A stretch of DNA of 64,000 nt, taken from positions 1 through 64,000 of the forward strand of contig CAZAEI010000003.1 in NCBI GenBank assembly GCA_964484305.1, in the 5' to 3' direction. Below the pieces are notes generated by a model. It saw only the letters and a program-made list of their open reading frames with translations. It was not told the origin of the DNA and ran no database searches. The first letter of the stretch is position 1; each line of letters begins with the position of its first letter. Below are positions 30,113-38,513 of this stretch, one piece after another. The position numbers were made by a program, and so were the translations under genes. This stretch comes from DAOVFN01 sp964484305. GTDB lineage: Archaea > Aenigmatarchaeota > Aenigmatarchaeia > QMZP01.

Positions 30113-31681
30113 TTACAAAGAGATTTCATAGGCATTGGCCAGCCTGTCCAGGGTTTTCTCTGCCTCTTTTAACTGATTATCCGCCCTCTCTAACGCGTTC
30201 CCTGTGTTCCTTTCATGAATGAATATGTTTCTGATATCCTCCCCGGCTTCAGTATCTATCACACCGCCGCCAACAAGCTCCCCCACGGTCTCTTCCATTA
30301 CTTCAGGCGTTACGGTCTTTCCTTTGGTCTTTTCAACAATCATGTCATATGCCCCCGGCACACCAGATGCCCTAAGTATCGTCTGCATGCTTGCAGAAGC
30401 TATGGCAGGGTTCTCCAGAAGCTCCTTATCTATGCCATCGAAGTTCGGGTATGTTCTCTCAAGGTCTTCATATATTCTCCCGATAGCAATCCCTATGTTT
30501 GACATGGGCACAGGAAAATATCTCTTTAAGAAATTTCTTCTCAGGTCTCCCTGCTTTCTCTGCTTGGCCAGCAAATCGAAGACTTCAAGCTCGGCATCTG
30601 CCAGGGTAATAGAAGTCTCGCCCCCCTCTGTTCTCCATGGGTTGACCTTCTGCGGCATTATGGAGGAGCCCCTGTCCTGCTTCTTTGTCTTCTTTTTCAG
30701 TATCTTCCTGCTTAGGTATGAGCTGTAGTCGTCCGCCCATTTCAATAGGGGCAGATTGGCCCGTTTTATGATATCAACCAGTTCAAGAAATCTCATGTTG
30801 GATTCGTCCTGGTCACATGCGGGCTGGTATTCGAGCTCCACCCCCTCTATCAATCTCCTGTAGAAGGATTGCCAGTCATGGCCGGGATAGGCAGCTATCA
30901 TGGCTGAATCGTTTCCGACAGCCCCTCCCATCTTCCCGTAGAGCCTGAATGGTAAATACCCGCTCTCTCCACTAACAACCAGTTTGGATATTTCCTGGTC
31001 TAGGGCAGAGGCTATATTCGCAACAACCTTCTTTAGGGGGGTGGGAACGGCGTTCTGCTCATGTGTCTGGGCAGCTATCACGGTAAAGGGTCGGGGATAA
31101 CCCTTCGGCACTTTGTGCCATTCCTCTGCCTTTCTGATAAACAGATTCTGCAGGCCTGCAATCAGCGGGACATAATATTCTTTCATTATATCCCTTACCA
31201 TGAGGCTGAATACGTTGCTGTCCATGTCTGCAGACGTTCTGCCAATATGCATTGCCCTTTCCATAAGGTCTGGATCGAAGATGTCTCCCATGTTGTACAG
31301 GGCCAGAATGGTCATTGCTACAACGTCGTGGTCTGTTTCCTTTTCTATCCTCTTGAACCTCACAAAATCCAGTTCAGAGAAACCTGTGTAGAGTTCTCTG
31401 AGGGCCTTTCTCTGATTGTCGCTGAAGGGATGTTCGATTAATCTTTTTCTGGGCCCCCCGTAATTCTGGAATTCGTCACCAAGCCCTATTAGGTATTCCG
31501 ATTCAAGGGCCAGTCTCCTCCTGACCCATTCGAACTCAGAGGTTATGTGCCTCAGGGGTTCCGTATATCTAGCATAACGGCCTTCTTGGGGAGTAAAGGC
31601 GTGCATTGTCCTGATATCATATTCCGTGGGCTCAATGTCCAGGTCCTCAGGAGTGAGCCCTGCCTTTGACAAGGGGTCCAT
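30113..31681 (-). CDS. purB: Adenylosuccinate lyase-like protein
   Basis: Fumarase/aspartase superfamily; in purine synthesis it cleaves SAICAR and adenylosuccinate. The signature GSSIMPQKVNPWRTEGGE is intact. 522 residues is longer than typical PurB (~450). Its neighbour purC (divergent, 31791) provides the SAICAR substrate, supporting a purine role, but the substrate within the superfamily is inferred. Confidence 0.82.
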   Translation of the reverse strand: MDPLSKAGLTPEDLDIEPTEYDIRTMHAFTPQEGRYARYTEPLRHITSEFEWVRRRLALESEYLIGLGDEFQNYGGPRKRLIEHPFSDNQRKALRELYTGFSELDFVRFKRIEKETDHDVVAMTILALYNMGDIFDPDLMERAMHIGRTSADMDSNVFSLMVRDIMKEYYVPLIAGLQNLFIRKAEEWHKVPKGYPRPFTVIAAQTHEQNAVPTPLKKVVANIASALDQEISKLVVSGESGYLPFRLYGKMGGAVGNDSAMIAAYPGHDWQSFYRRLIEGVELEYQPACDQDESNMRFLELVDIIKRANLPLLKWADDYSSYLSRKILKKKTKKQDRGSSIMPQKVNPWRTEGGETSITLADAELEVFDLLAKQRKQGDLRRNFLKRYFPVPMSNIGIAIGRIYEDLERTYPNFDGIDKELLENPAIASASMQTILRASGVPGAYDMIVEKTKGKTVTPEVMEETVGELVGGGVIDTEAGEDIRNIFIHERNTGNALERADNQLKEAEKTLDRLANAYEISL

Positions 31682-31790
31682 GAAATAACTTCAGTAATAA
31701 GTTTTTTAACCTTTTAACCAAGCCGGATACAATCATGGGTTTCTGGGATGATTTCCCTTTAAATTATTTTCTGCTAATTCTTAGTTTAGT

Positions 31791-32738
31791 ATGTTCGAGA
31801 TCGATGTTAACTATCCCACACTGAGAGAATCCAACATTTCTGGTTTGGAACTTGATAGGAGAGGGAAGGTCAGGGATGTTTACCAACTTGAGGATGGAAA
31901 CCTTTCTATGGTGACAACCGATAGGATATCAACACATGATGTTGTTTATAAGCAATGCATAACACACAAAGGTTATGGTTTGGTTCAAACAACTGCTCAC
32001 GCCTTTCCTATCACAGCCCATATTATACCAAACCATTTCATAAGCTCTCCTGATCCAAATGTGATGCTTGTAAAGCCCGCCGAATTATATCCCATAGAGG
32101 TAATAGTAAGGGGCATACTCACTGGTTCTGCATGGAGAGAATATAAAAAAACGGGCAGTGTGCTGGATCATGAGCTGCTAAAGGGGATGAAAAAGAACCA
32201 AGGGTTCGATAAACCCATCGTGACACCATCAACCAAGGCAGAAGAGGGACTGCATGATATATATCTAACACGTCAGCAGGCAAGGGATATCGTAGGACCT
32301 ATATGGGACGAAATAGGGAGAATATCACTGCAGCTGTATGATTTTGGCAATGCTGTGGCCATGAAACATGGTGCAATGCTCGCTGATACTAAATTTGAAT
32401 TTGGGAAGGATGCTAATGGCTCTCTTATCCTTGTTGATGAATTGTTTACACACGATTCATCAAGATTCTTAGATGTTGATGATTATGAGAAAGCTTTTGC
32501 TGAAGACAGAGAGCCTGACTGGATAGACAAACAGCTAGTGAGAAACTATGCAGAATCGCTTGGCTTCAGTGGTGAAGGAGAAGCACCCAAGTTGCCTGAT
32601 TATATAATAAAGGGGGCTGCTGAACGAGTATTGAAGGTTTATACTATATTGTCGGGAGAAGACCTTCCAGCGCCGGCAGAGCCGCCTACTGATGAGAGGA
32701 TAGCAAGGAATCTCAGAAATGCAGGATTAATTGGCTAA
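31791..32738 (+). CDS. purC: Phosphoribosylaminoimidazole-succinocarboxamide synthase
   Basis: Joins CAIR and aspartate to SAICAR. GKVRDVYQLEDGNLSMVTTDRIS is the PurC start signature; VIVRGILTGSAWREYKKTG and LADTKFEFGKD follow. 315 residues, the longer (yeast ADE1-like) type. More A/T-rich in codon use than most of the window, like purB, suggesting a shared and possibly acquired origin. Divergent from purB. Confidence 0.93.
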   Translation: MFEIDVNYPTLRESNISGLELDRRGKVRDVYQLEDGNLSMVTTDRISTHDVVYKQCITHKGYGLVQTTAHAFPITAHIIPNHFISSPDPNVMLVKPAELYPIEVIVRGILTGSAWREYKKTGSVLDHELLKGMKKNQGFDKPIVTPSTKAEEGLHDIYLTRQQARDIVGPIWDEIGRISLQLYDFGNAVAMKHGAMLADTKFEFGKDANGSLILVDELFTHDSSRFLDVDDYEKAFAEDREPDWIDKQLVRNYAESLGFSGEGEAPKLPDYIIKGAAERVLKVYTILSGEDLPAPAEPPTDERIARNLRNAGLIG

Positions 32739-32741
32739 TAA

Positions 32742-33176
32742 CTACGTGCTTACCATGACCCCGCCCAGCCCGGCGGCAGCGAACTTGTGGATTATTTCTG
32801 CTATGGAGTTGAGGATGCCCTGGGCCTCTCCCATGTCCATGGAGAGCTTCTCGGGCTCCAGAATCTCTATGCTGGAGGGTGCATAGGAGACAACGACCCT
32901 CACGAGCTGGTCAAAATTCCTGGTGAGCGCATCAACGTCGACTATCCGGGAGTAGGCCTTCTCTATCCTTGGCGCGGGCTTCTCGACTTCCTGGGTTTCA
33001 TGGAACCTCCTGTCAAGAATCATCGTCCCTTCCTCCTGCTCCATCTTCTCTACGTGCTTGCTCAGGGCGGATTCGGCAGCCTCCCTGTTTATGGCAAGGA
33101 CCTCGATAATCATGGTTGACTTTATCCAGCCCTCCCTGAGGCGCTTGTCCGCAAGCCTCTGCTTCTTGTCATCCAT
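32742..33176 (-). CDS. Conserved hypothetical protein
   Basis: About 144 residues. N-terminal Lys/Arg-rich part (DKKQRLADKRLREG), a predicted alpha/beta middle (STMIIEVLAINREAAESALSKH) and a C-terminus ending in AAGLGGVMVST. No catalytic motif seen. ATG 33176 is preceded by GGGTG; GTG 33185 is the alternative. Lies 15 nt after another unknown gene, probably in one operon. Confidence 0.6.
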   Translation of the reverse strand: MDDKKQRLADKRLREGWIKSTMIIEVLAINREAAESALSKHVEKMEQEEGTMILDRRFHETQEVEKPAPRIEKAYSRIVDVDALTRNFDQLVRVVVSYAPSSIEILEPEKLSMDMGEAQGILNSIAEIIHKFAAAGLGGVMVST

Positions 33177-33199
33177 AGAAAACACACCCGTATTAGTCG

Positions 33200-33592
33200 T
33201 TATTTGCCTTCCTGCTTATTTAAGTCTTGCGCCCCGTAGAGCATGGCCTTGGCGCGCTCGAGCTGCTCGCTCTCCAGCCTGAGGACCTCCTCGAGCATCT
33301 CCCTCTCGGCCTTGAGGAGCGGGCCCTCCCTGTCCATCATGTTCAGGTATATGGAGATGTTGTTCTGGATTATGCCAACAACGTCCCTGGGGTCCGGCTC
33401 GAGGTTCCGGCCCAGGCGCACGCCCCTCCTGTAGAGGCACGGGTCCACTCCCCACTTGCTTTTCAGGTAGTTGCAGGCCACCTCACCGACCCTGCACTCT
33501 GCGCAGCTCACCCAGTCCTGGCCCTGGCTGGTGGTCAATACCATGCAGGAGTTCTCCTCATCCTTCTCTGCCTTCAGGAGCCTGACCTCCAT
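33200..33592 (-). CDS. Hypothetical protein with cysteine cluster
   Basis: 130 residues. SCAECRVGEVACNYLKS with further Cys at DPCLYRRG resembles a metal-binding or Fe-S-type cluster. The C-terminal third is helical with heptad repeats (EREMLEEVLRLESEQLERAK). GGTGGGATA before ATG 33592. First gene of the pair with 32742. Confidence 0.55.
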   Translation of the reverse strand: MEVRLLKAEKDEENSCMVLTTSQGQDWVSCAECRVGEVACNYLKSKWGVDPCLYRRGVRLGRNLEPDPRDVVGIIQNNISIYLNMMDREGPLLKAEREMLEEVLRLESEQLERAKAMLYGAQDLNKQEGK

Positions 33593-33637
33593 TATCCCAC
33601 CTCCATGTATATTATTAATCGCAATCTATTTTAGTGC

Positions 33638-34690
33638 CTATTTCAGTGCGCTCCACTTCCTCCCTGCCAGGGCGAGCCTGTGGCCGCAGGTGCAGGTATC
33701 CCTCATGGCCGCGACCCCGAAGCCGTGCCTCTCTATCAGGGGCCTGCCGCACTCCGGGCAGTATGTTGTCTCGCCCCTGTGGCCCGGGACGTTTCCTATG
33801 TAGACGTATCTGAGGCCCTCCTTTACGGCTATACTGTGGGCCATCTCAAGGGTCCTGGTCGGGGTCGGCTCTGCGTCCCTCATCCTGAATTGCGGGTGAA
33901 ACCTCGAGAAGTGTATGGGTGTATCAGGTCCCAGGTTCTTCCTGACCCACCTGGAGATATCGGTCAGGACCTTCCTTGAATCATTGTATCCAGGGATTAC
34001 CAGGGTGGTGACCTCAACCCAGACCCCCTGCTCCCTATAGAGCATGGCCGCCCTCTTTACAGCGGCCTCGCCAGGGGCATTGCAGAGCTTCCTGTAGAAG
34101 GACTCGGAGCCCTTGATGTCAATATTGATGGCGTCCAGGTAGCGGCTGGCCTCCATGACAGGCTCCGGGCTGGTGAACCCGTTGGAGACCCAGCAGTTGT
34201 AAAGACCTGACCGCCTGGCCAGCTTCATGGTGTCAAGGGCATACTCGAAGAATATCGTGGGCTCGGTATATGTATAGGAGATGCCCTCCACGCCCTGTTT
34301 CCTGGCAATCTCCACAATCCTCTCAGGGGGAATGTGCTCCCCAACTATCCCGGCTCCTGCAGCACTAGGCTCTTCCCCAGGTGAGTTGTTCTGAAACTGC
34401 GGGTGGGATATCTCCCAGTTCTGGCAGAACTTGCAGTCAAGGTTGCACCCCACCGTGCATATGGAGAGGCAGTTAGAGCCCGGCGCGAAGTGATAGAGCG
34501 GCTTCTTCTCTATGGGGTCCACCGCCATGGAGCACAGCCTCTCATAGACAAGGCTGTAGAGCACGCCTGCCTGGTTCTCCCTGACCCCGCAGAAACCCCT
34601 CCTGCCAGGGAGAATCACGCACTTCCTGGGGCAGAGGAGACACTGAACCTTCTTCCCCTCCAGCTTCCTGTAGAACAGGGCCTCCTTCAT
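33638..34690 (-). CDS. amrS: Radical SAM enzyme of the AmmeMemoRadiSam system
   Basis: Pyruvate-formate-lyase-activase-like radical SAM protein. N-terminal CLLCPRKCVILPGRRGFCG binds metal; the SAM cluster motif is CNLDCKFC, followed by NWEISHPQ; and a C-terminal zinc finger is built from CPECGRPL and CTCGHRLAL. In other archaea it acts with AmmeMemo-domain proteins (MEMO1 and AMMECR1), which are not in this window. ATG 34690 is the natural start, MKEALFYRKLEGKKVQC. Confidence 0.9.
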   Translation of the reverse strand: MKEALFYRKLEGKKVQCLLCPRKCVILPGRRGFCGVRENQAGVLYSLVYERLCSMAVDPIEKKPLYHFAPGSNCLSICTVGCNLDCKFCQNWEISHPQFQNNSPGEEPSAAGAGIVGEHIPPERIVEIARKQGVEGISYTYTEPTIFFEYALDTMKLARRSGLYNCWVSNGFTSPEPVMEASRYLDAINIDIKGSESFYRKLCNAPGEAAVKRAAMLYREQGVWVEVTTLVIPGYNDSRKVLTDISRWVRKNLGPDTPIHFSRFHPQFRMRDAEPTPTRTLEMAHSIAVKEGLRYVYIGNVPGHRGETTYCPECGRPLIERHGFGVAAMRDTCTCGHRLALAGRKWSALK

Positions 34691-34787
34691 GCAATTCTTT
34701 TATCCCAAGGCTTAAAATCTCTTCCGGGCACTGGCCTACCGGAACTCTTATAATTCCGCTTGGCAATAATCTAACACCACTTTGTTT

Positions 34788-34854
34788 CCCTTCACTACCT
34801 AAGCGCCTGCAGGTGGCTTAGCCACCTGATTGTGTTTTTTGTACAGGTGAAGGG
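34788..34854 (+). promoter_or_regulatory. Nested inverted repeats upstream of orc1/cdc6
   Basis: CCCTTCAC (34788-34795) pairs with GTGAAGGG (34847-34854), enclosing the perfect stem CAGGTGGC-TTA-GCCACCTG (34810-34828) and a T6 run. Candidate origin-recognition or autoregulatory element next to the initiator gene; not matched to a known ORB consensus. Confidence 0.35.
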
Positions 34855-34869
34855 TGTGCATTTTGGGTG

Positions 34870-35943
34870 ATGCCCATCTACGAGGAGAACAGGATAATCA
34901 GGGACGCCCGCGTCCTGAGGGAGCAGTTCATACCCAGCAGGGTCCTCCACAGGGAGGGCCAGCTCGATGCCATAAGGGACTGCCTGAAGCCCATCCTCAA
35001 GGACACGGAGCCCAGGAACACCATTGTCTTTGGAAGCCCGGGGACAGGCAAGACCTGCATCGCAAGGTTCGTGGCCGAGGAGCTCTCTGCCCACAGCACC
35101 TCGGTCCAGAACAGCTACATAAACTGCTGGGAGTGCTCCTCCAGGTTCAAGATACTCTACAGCATACTCCAGGACATGGGCCTCACACTCTCGGTTCACA
35201 GGAAGGGCACGCCCACTGACGAGCTGCTTGAGAGCCTGAGGAAGCGGCTTGAGCAGCGCTACTGCGTGATAATCCTCGATGAGGTGGACAGGCTCGATGA
35301 CGACATGGTCCTCTACGACCTGGCCACCCTGCAGGGGGTATGCCTCATACTGATTTCAAACACAGAGACAGTCCTCCATAACGCAGACCCCAGGGTCAGG
35401 AGCCGCCTGGCCTCTTCAGAGCGCCTGGAGTTCCCGGTCTACAGGGACGGGGAGATTCTCGACATACTCAGGGACAGGGCTGAGTGGGGGCTGCTTCCGG
35501 GGGTGGTCAAGCCAGCCCAGCTCGAGAGGGTGGCCTCTACCTCAGGGGGCGATTCCCGGGTTGCCATAGAGACCCTCAGGATAGCTGCCGATGAGGCTGA
35601 GAACAAGGACCTTGAGAAGATACCGGACAGCTCGATAGACAGGGCCCTCCCCAGGGCCCTGGTGAGCAGCAGCGAGAGGAACATCGAGATGCTCTCCCCT
35701 CACCAGAGGCTCATCATGGAGATACTCAACCTGGAGGAGACCATTGATGGCGGGGAGCTCTTGAAGAGGTTCCAGAGGCTCTCCGGCCAGAGGGGCCTCA
35801 GCAATGTCACAGACAGGACATTCAGAAACCATATGGACCGGCTGGCCCACCTGGGCCTGGTCAGTTCAGAGGGCAAGGCCAGGTGGAGGGTCTATTCCGT
35901 TGTACGGCCAGGGGGCTCTAACGGAAATCCGGGTTCCGGATAA
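34870..35943 (+). CDS. cdc6: Replication initiator Orc1/Cdc6
   Basis: AAA+ ATPase that marks origins and loads MCM. Walker A GSPGTGKT, Walker B VIILDEVDRL, sensor 1 LILISNTETV, and sensor 2 SGGDSRVAIETLR are intact. The winged helix near the C-terminus covers ~270-345. ATG 34870 follows GTG 34867. Archaeal origins often lie beside this gene. Confidence 0.94.
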   Translation: MPIYEENRIIRDARVLREQFIPSRVLHREGQLDAIRDCLKPILKDTEPRNTIVFGSPGTGKTCIARFVAEELSAHSTSVQNSYINCWECSSRFKILYSILQDMGLTLSVHRKGTPTDELLESLRKRLEQRYCVIILDEVDRLDDDMVLYDLATLQGVCLILISNTETVLHNADPRVRSRLASSERLEFPVYRDGEILDILRDRAEWGLLPGVVKPAQLERVASTSGGDSRVAIETLRIAADEAENKDLEKIPDSSIDRALPRALVSSSERNIEMLSPHQRLIMEILNLEETIDGGELLKRFQRLSGQRGLSNVTDRTFRNHMDRLAHLGLVSSEGKARWRVYSVVRPGGSNGNPGSG

Positions 35944-36031
35944 AACCGATATCATGCGGCCATAACGGAAAAAAGGAAAACGGAAACGTCCTATCCATAG
36001 GTTTATATTGGGCCAGGGTCAAGCCCTTTTT

Positions 36032-36271
36032 ATGGGGGCGATATGCCTTCATGATATCCTCAAGGATATTGCCTCCAATGATAGTGATTCCATGACCCGC
36101 GTTGCCACCGCTGCCAGAACGGAACCAGGTGTCGATGAATGGAAGCCCACCCAGGCCGGCCACGAGACGCCATCCCTTCTCTCCTTCACCAGAAGGGAGG
36201 AGAGTGTGGAGGAAACCCACGGGGACATTTCAGAGCTCCTGACCAGGAAGTTCAGGGAGTTCTTCCCCTAG
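36032..36271 (+). CDS. Small hypothetical protein downstream of cdc6
   Basis: 79 residues, acidic, ending SELLTRKFREFFP. TTTATATTG (~36001-36009) is a TATA box ~25 nt upstream, so ATG 36032 would be leaderless. No known domain. A second small gene with a perfect ribosome binding site follows 27 nt later, suggesting a two-gene unit. Confidence 0.5.
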   Translation: MGAICLHDILKDIASNDSDSMTRVATAARTEPGVDEWKPTQAGHETPSLLSFTRREESVEETHGDISELLTRKFREFFP

Positions 36272-36298
36272 CACAAACCCGCTTAAGGAGGCGATTCC

Positions 36299-36430
36299 AT
36301 GAATTCTGTGAGAAATCTCCTGGAAGCCATAAACAATTTCCTGTTCCCCTACAGCTATCTCCAGAGCCCGGGCTTCGAGGTCTCCAGGAACCTCATGCCC
36401 TGGGACAGGATGCTCAGGAGCCTCTCCTAG
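36299..36430 (+). CDS. 43-residue hypothetical protein with perfect ribosome binding site
   Basis: TTAAGGAGGCGATT precedes ATG 36299, a near-perfect match to the anti-Shine-Dalgarno sequence, which argues that this is translated. The peptide is mildly hydrophobic (LLEAINNFLFPYSYLQSPGF) with a basic end. No family known. It ends 12 nt before the convergent serS stop. Confidence 0.55.
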   Translation: MNSVRNLLEAINNFLFPYSYLQSPGFEVSRNLMPWDRMLRSLS

Positions 36431-36442
36431 AACCAGGCGGAA

Positions 36443-37726
36443 TTACTTCTTGACCAGCTTGCGCTGGTTCCCCATATAGGGCCTCAGGGCCTTGGGAATC
36501 AGGACAGAGCCGTCCCTCTGCTGGTGTACCTCCAAGAGGGCCACCATGGTCCTTGACGTGGCCAGGGCCGTGTTGTTGAGGGTGTGGACAAAGCCCGCTG
36601 GGGCCTGGCCCTCCCCCTCCCTGAACTTTATGTTCAGCCTTCTGGCCTGGTAATCCGTGCAGTTGGAGTTCGAGCCGATTTCCCTGTACTGGCCATCGGC
36701 CATCCACACCTCTGTATCGTACTTCTTGGCAGCCAGGCTTCCGATATCACCCGTGCACACATTCACCACCCTGAAGGGAAGCTCCAGGGCCTTGTAGAGG
36801 CCCTCGGCATTCCTCTGGAGCTCCTCGAGAATCCTCCATGAGTCCCTGGGGTGGCAGAAGACAAACTGCTCCACCTTATTGAACTGGTGCATCCTGAAGA
36901 GGCCCTTGGTGTACTTGCCATGGGAACCGACCTCCCTCCTGAAACAGGGAGAGACCCCGCAGAGCCTGATGGGCAGGTTCCTGAGCTCCAGGGTCTCGTC
37001 CATGAACATGGCAGCCATGGGGTGCTCGGATGTCGCAATGAGGTAGAGGTCCTCATCCTCGACCTTGTACATGACGTTCTCGAAATCCCCCAGGTCGGTC
37101 ACCCCCTCATAGGGCTTCCTTGACATCATAAGGGGCGGCTCCACCGGGGTAAAGCCCCGCTTGACAAGGAAGTCCACAGTGAACTGCATGATTGCGTAGT
37201 CCAGCCTTGCCAGGTCTCCCTTGAGATAGAAGAACCCCGAGCCAGCAACCTTGGCCGCCCGCTCCGAGTCTATCATGCCCAGGTCCTCGGCAATCTCCAG
37301 GTGGTTCCTGGGCCTGAAGCCGAACCTTGGAATCCTGCCCCAGTGCCTTACGGGGACGTTGCCACTCTCGTCCCTGCCCCTGGGCACGCTCTCGTGGAGT
37401 ATGTTGGGGAGCCTCATCAGGGCGTCCCTGTTCAGGCTCTGCAACTCTTGGACCCTGGCCTCCAGGGCCCTTATCTCCCCGGGGAGATTCTTCATCTCCC
37501 TGATTTTCTTCCCGGCGGGCCTGCCATCCCTCTTGAGCCCGGCAATCTCCTCTGTGACCGTGTTGCGCTTCCTCCTCAGCCCCTCAAGCCTTTGCAGGCC
37601 TGAGCGCCATTCCTTATCGTTCTTTATCAGCCTCTCCAGGAGCTCGAGCTTGTCCTTCTCGCCCCTCTTCCTGAGGTCCTTCCTGACTATCCCGGGGGTT
37701 TCCCTGATGAGCTTTATGTCAAGCAT
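36443..37726 (-). CDS. serS: Seryl-tRNA synthetase
   Basis: Class II synthetase of the common (non-methanogen) type. Residues ~1-110 are the long coiled-coil tRNA-binding arm; motif 2 is CFRREVGSHGKYTKGLFRMHQF and motif 3 NNTALATSRTMVALLE. 427 residues. A hairpin (GAGAGGC/GCCTCTC, ~37745-37787) is in its leader, ~20 nt from the start. Confidence 0.96.
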   Translation of the reverse strand: MLDIKLIRETPGIVRKDLRKRGEKDKLELLERLIKNDKEWRSGLQRLEGLRRKRNTVTEEIAGLKRDGRPAGKKIREMKNLPGEIRALEARVQELQSLNRDALMRLPNILHESVPRGRDESGNVPVRHWGRIPRFGFRPRNHLEIAEDLGMIDSERAAKVAGSGFFYLKGDLARLDYAIMQFTVDFLVKRGFTPVEPPLMMSRKPYEGVTDLGDFENVMYKVEDEDLYLIATSEHPMAAMFMDETLELRNLPIRLCGVSPCFRREVGSHGKYTKGLFRMHQFNKVEQFVFCHPRDSWRILEELQRNAEGLYKALELPFRVVNVCTGDIGSLAAKKYDTEVWMADGQYREIGSNSNCTDYQARRLNIKFREGEGQAPAGFVHTLNNTALATSRTMVALLEVHQQRDGSVLIPKALRPYMGNQRKLVKK

Positions 37727-37744
37727 TTCTGCACCCTGCTAAAA

Positions 37745-37787
37745 GAGAGGCCTAACTACAGACCTCCCAGAGGCTTGCCTCTCTCCA
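37745..37787 (-). promoter_or_regulatory. Hairpin in the serS leader
   Basis: AGAGAGGC (37745) pairs with GCCTCTCT (~37780). The stem starts 19 nt upstream of the serS start codon and could affect its translation. Confidence 0.35.
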
Positions 37788-37890
37788 TATCCTTCCGTAC
37801 ACCGACATGTGAAGGTTGGGGTCTACCACGAAACCACCTATAGAATTATACGGGTCATTATTAATAAAAAGCGGTCATGAGATAATCTTA

Positions 37891-38466
37891 TTATAAGGAG
37901 ATATCAAAACCAGGTAAGAACGAATATCTGTTTCTTGATATTTTTTTTCTAAGGGCAGCTTCAGCAGAAGGATGCCCCTTGGCAATATAATTGTAATCAA
38001 ACCATTCACAAAGGTTTCTGATTTCGCATGTATATAATCCACATGCAAGGGGCTTAACTTCATGTATTATACACTTGCCCATCTTGTCATGTGGTAGCCT
38101 ATCATAACATTCTGTTCCTAGGAACCTCAACCCGACAGAATCTTTTAAGAATTTAGAGATAGACGATTGCTCAATCTTCCCTTCCTCTGTACGTGGAACC
38201 TCCTCAAAGAAGATGCACCTTCCATCCAAGTATCTGGGAAAAAGTAACTTCCTGCCCAGATAGATATCCCCTTCAAGGTATTTGGAATACAGCTCCTCAG
38301 GTGTGATACCTAATTCATTCTCTGCAAATGTCTCTATCCTCTTGATTTCATCCTCAAGAATAGGCGGTGTACGTTTGCAACACGAAAGCCCCCGTTGACA
38401 CTTGTGTGTGCTTCCTAATTCCAGCGCCCTCTCGGGCGAATCATCTGCAGAAAGTACATATTCCAT
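37891..38466 (-). CDS. YkgJ-type cysteine cluster protein
   Basis: 191 residues. Cysteines at CQRGLSCCKRTPP, GRCIFFEE, GKCIIHEVKPLACGLYTCE match the CxxxCxxC-like zinc or Fe-S cluster family (YkgJ). Function unresolved in the family. The gene is A/T-rich relative to serS and carB and stands alone. Confidence 0.75.
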   Translation of the reverse strand: MEYVLSADDSPERALELGSTHKCQRGLSCCKRTPPILEDEIKRIETFAENELGITPEELYSKYLEGDIYLGRKLLFPRYLDGRCIFFEEVPRTEEGKIEQSSISKFLKDSVGLRFLGTECYDRLPHDKMGKCIIHEVKPLACGLYTCEIRNLCEWFDYNYIAKGHPSAEAALRKKISRNRYSFLPGFDISL

Positions 38467-38513
38467 AATCTTCTAGATGTTACTAATTAATTTATAAGCA
38501 AAACAGCAAGCTA

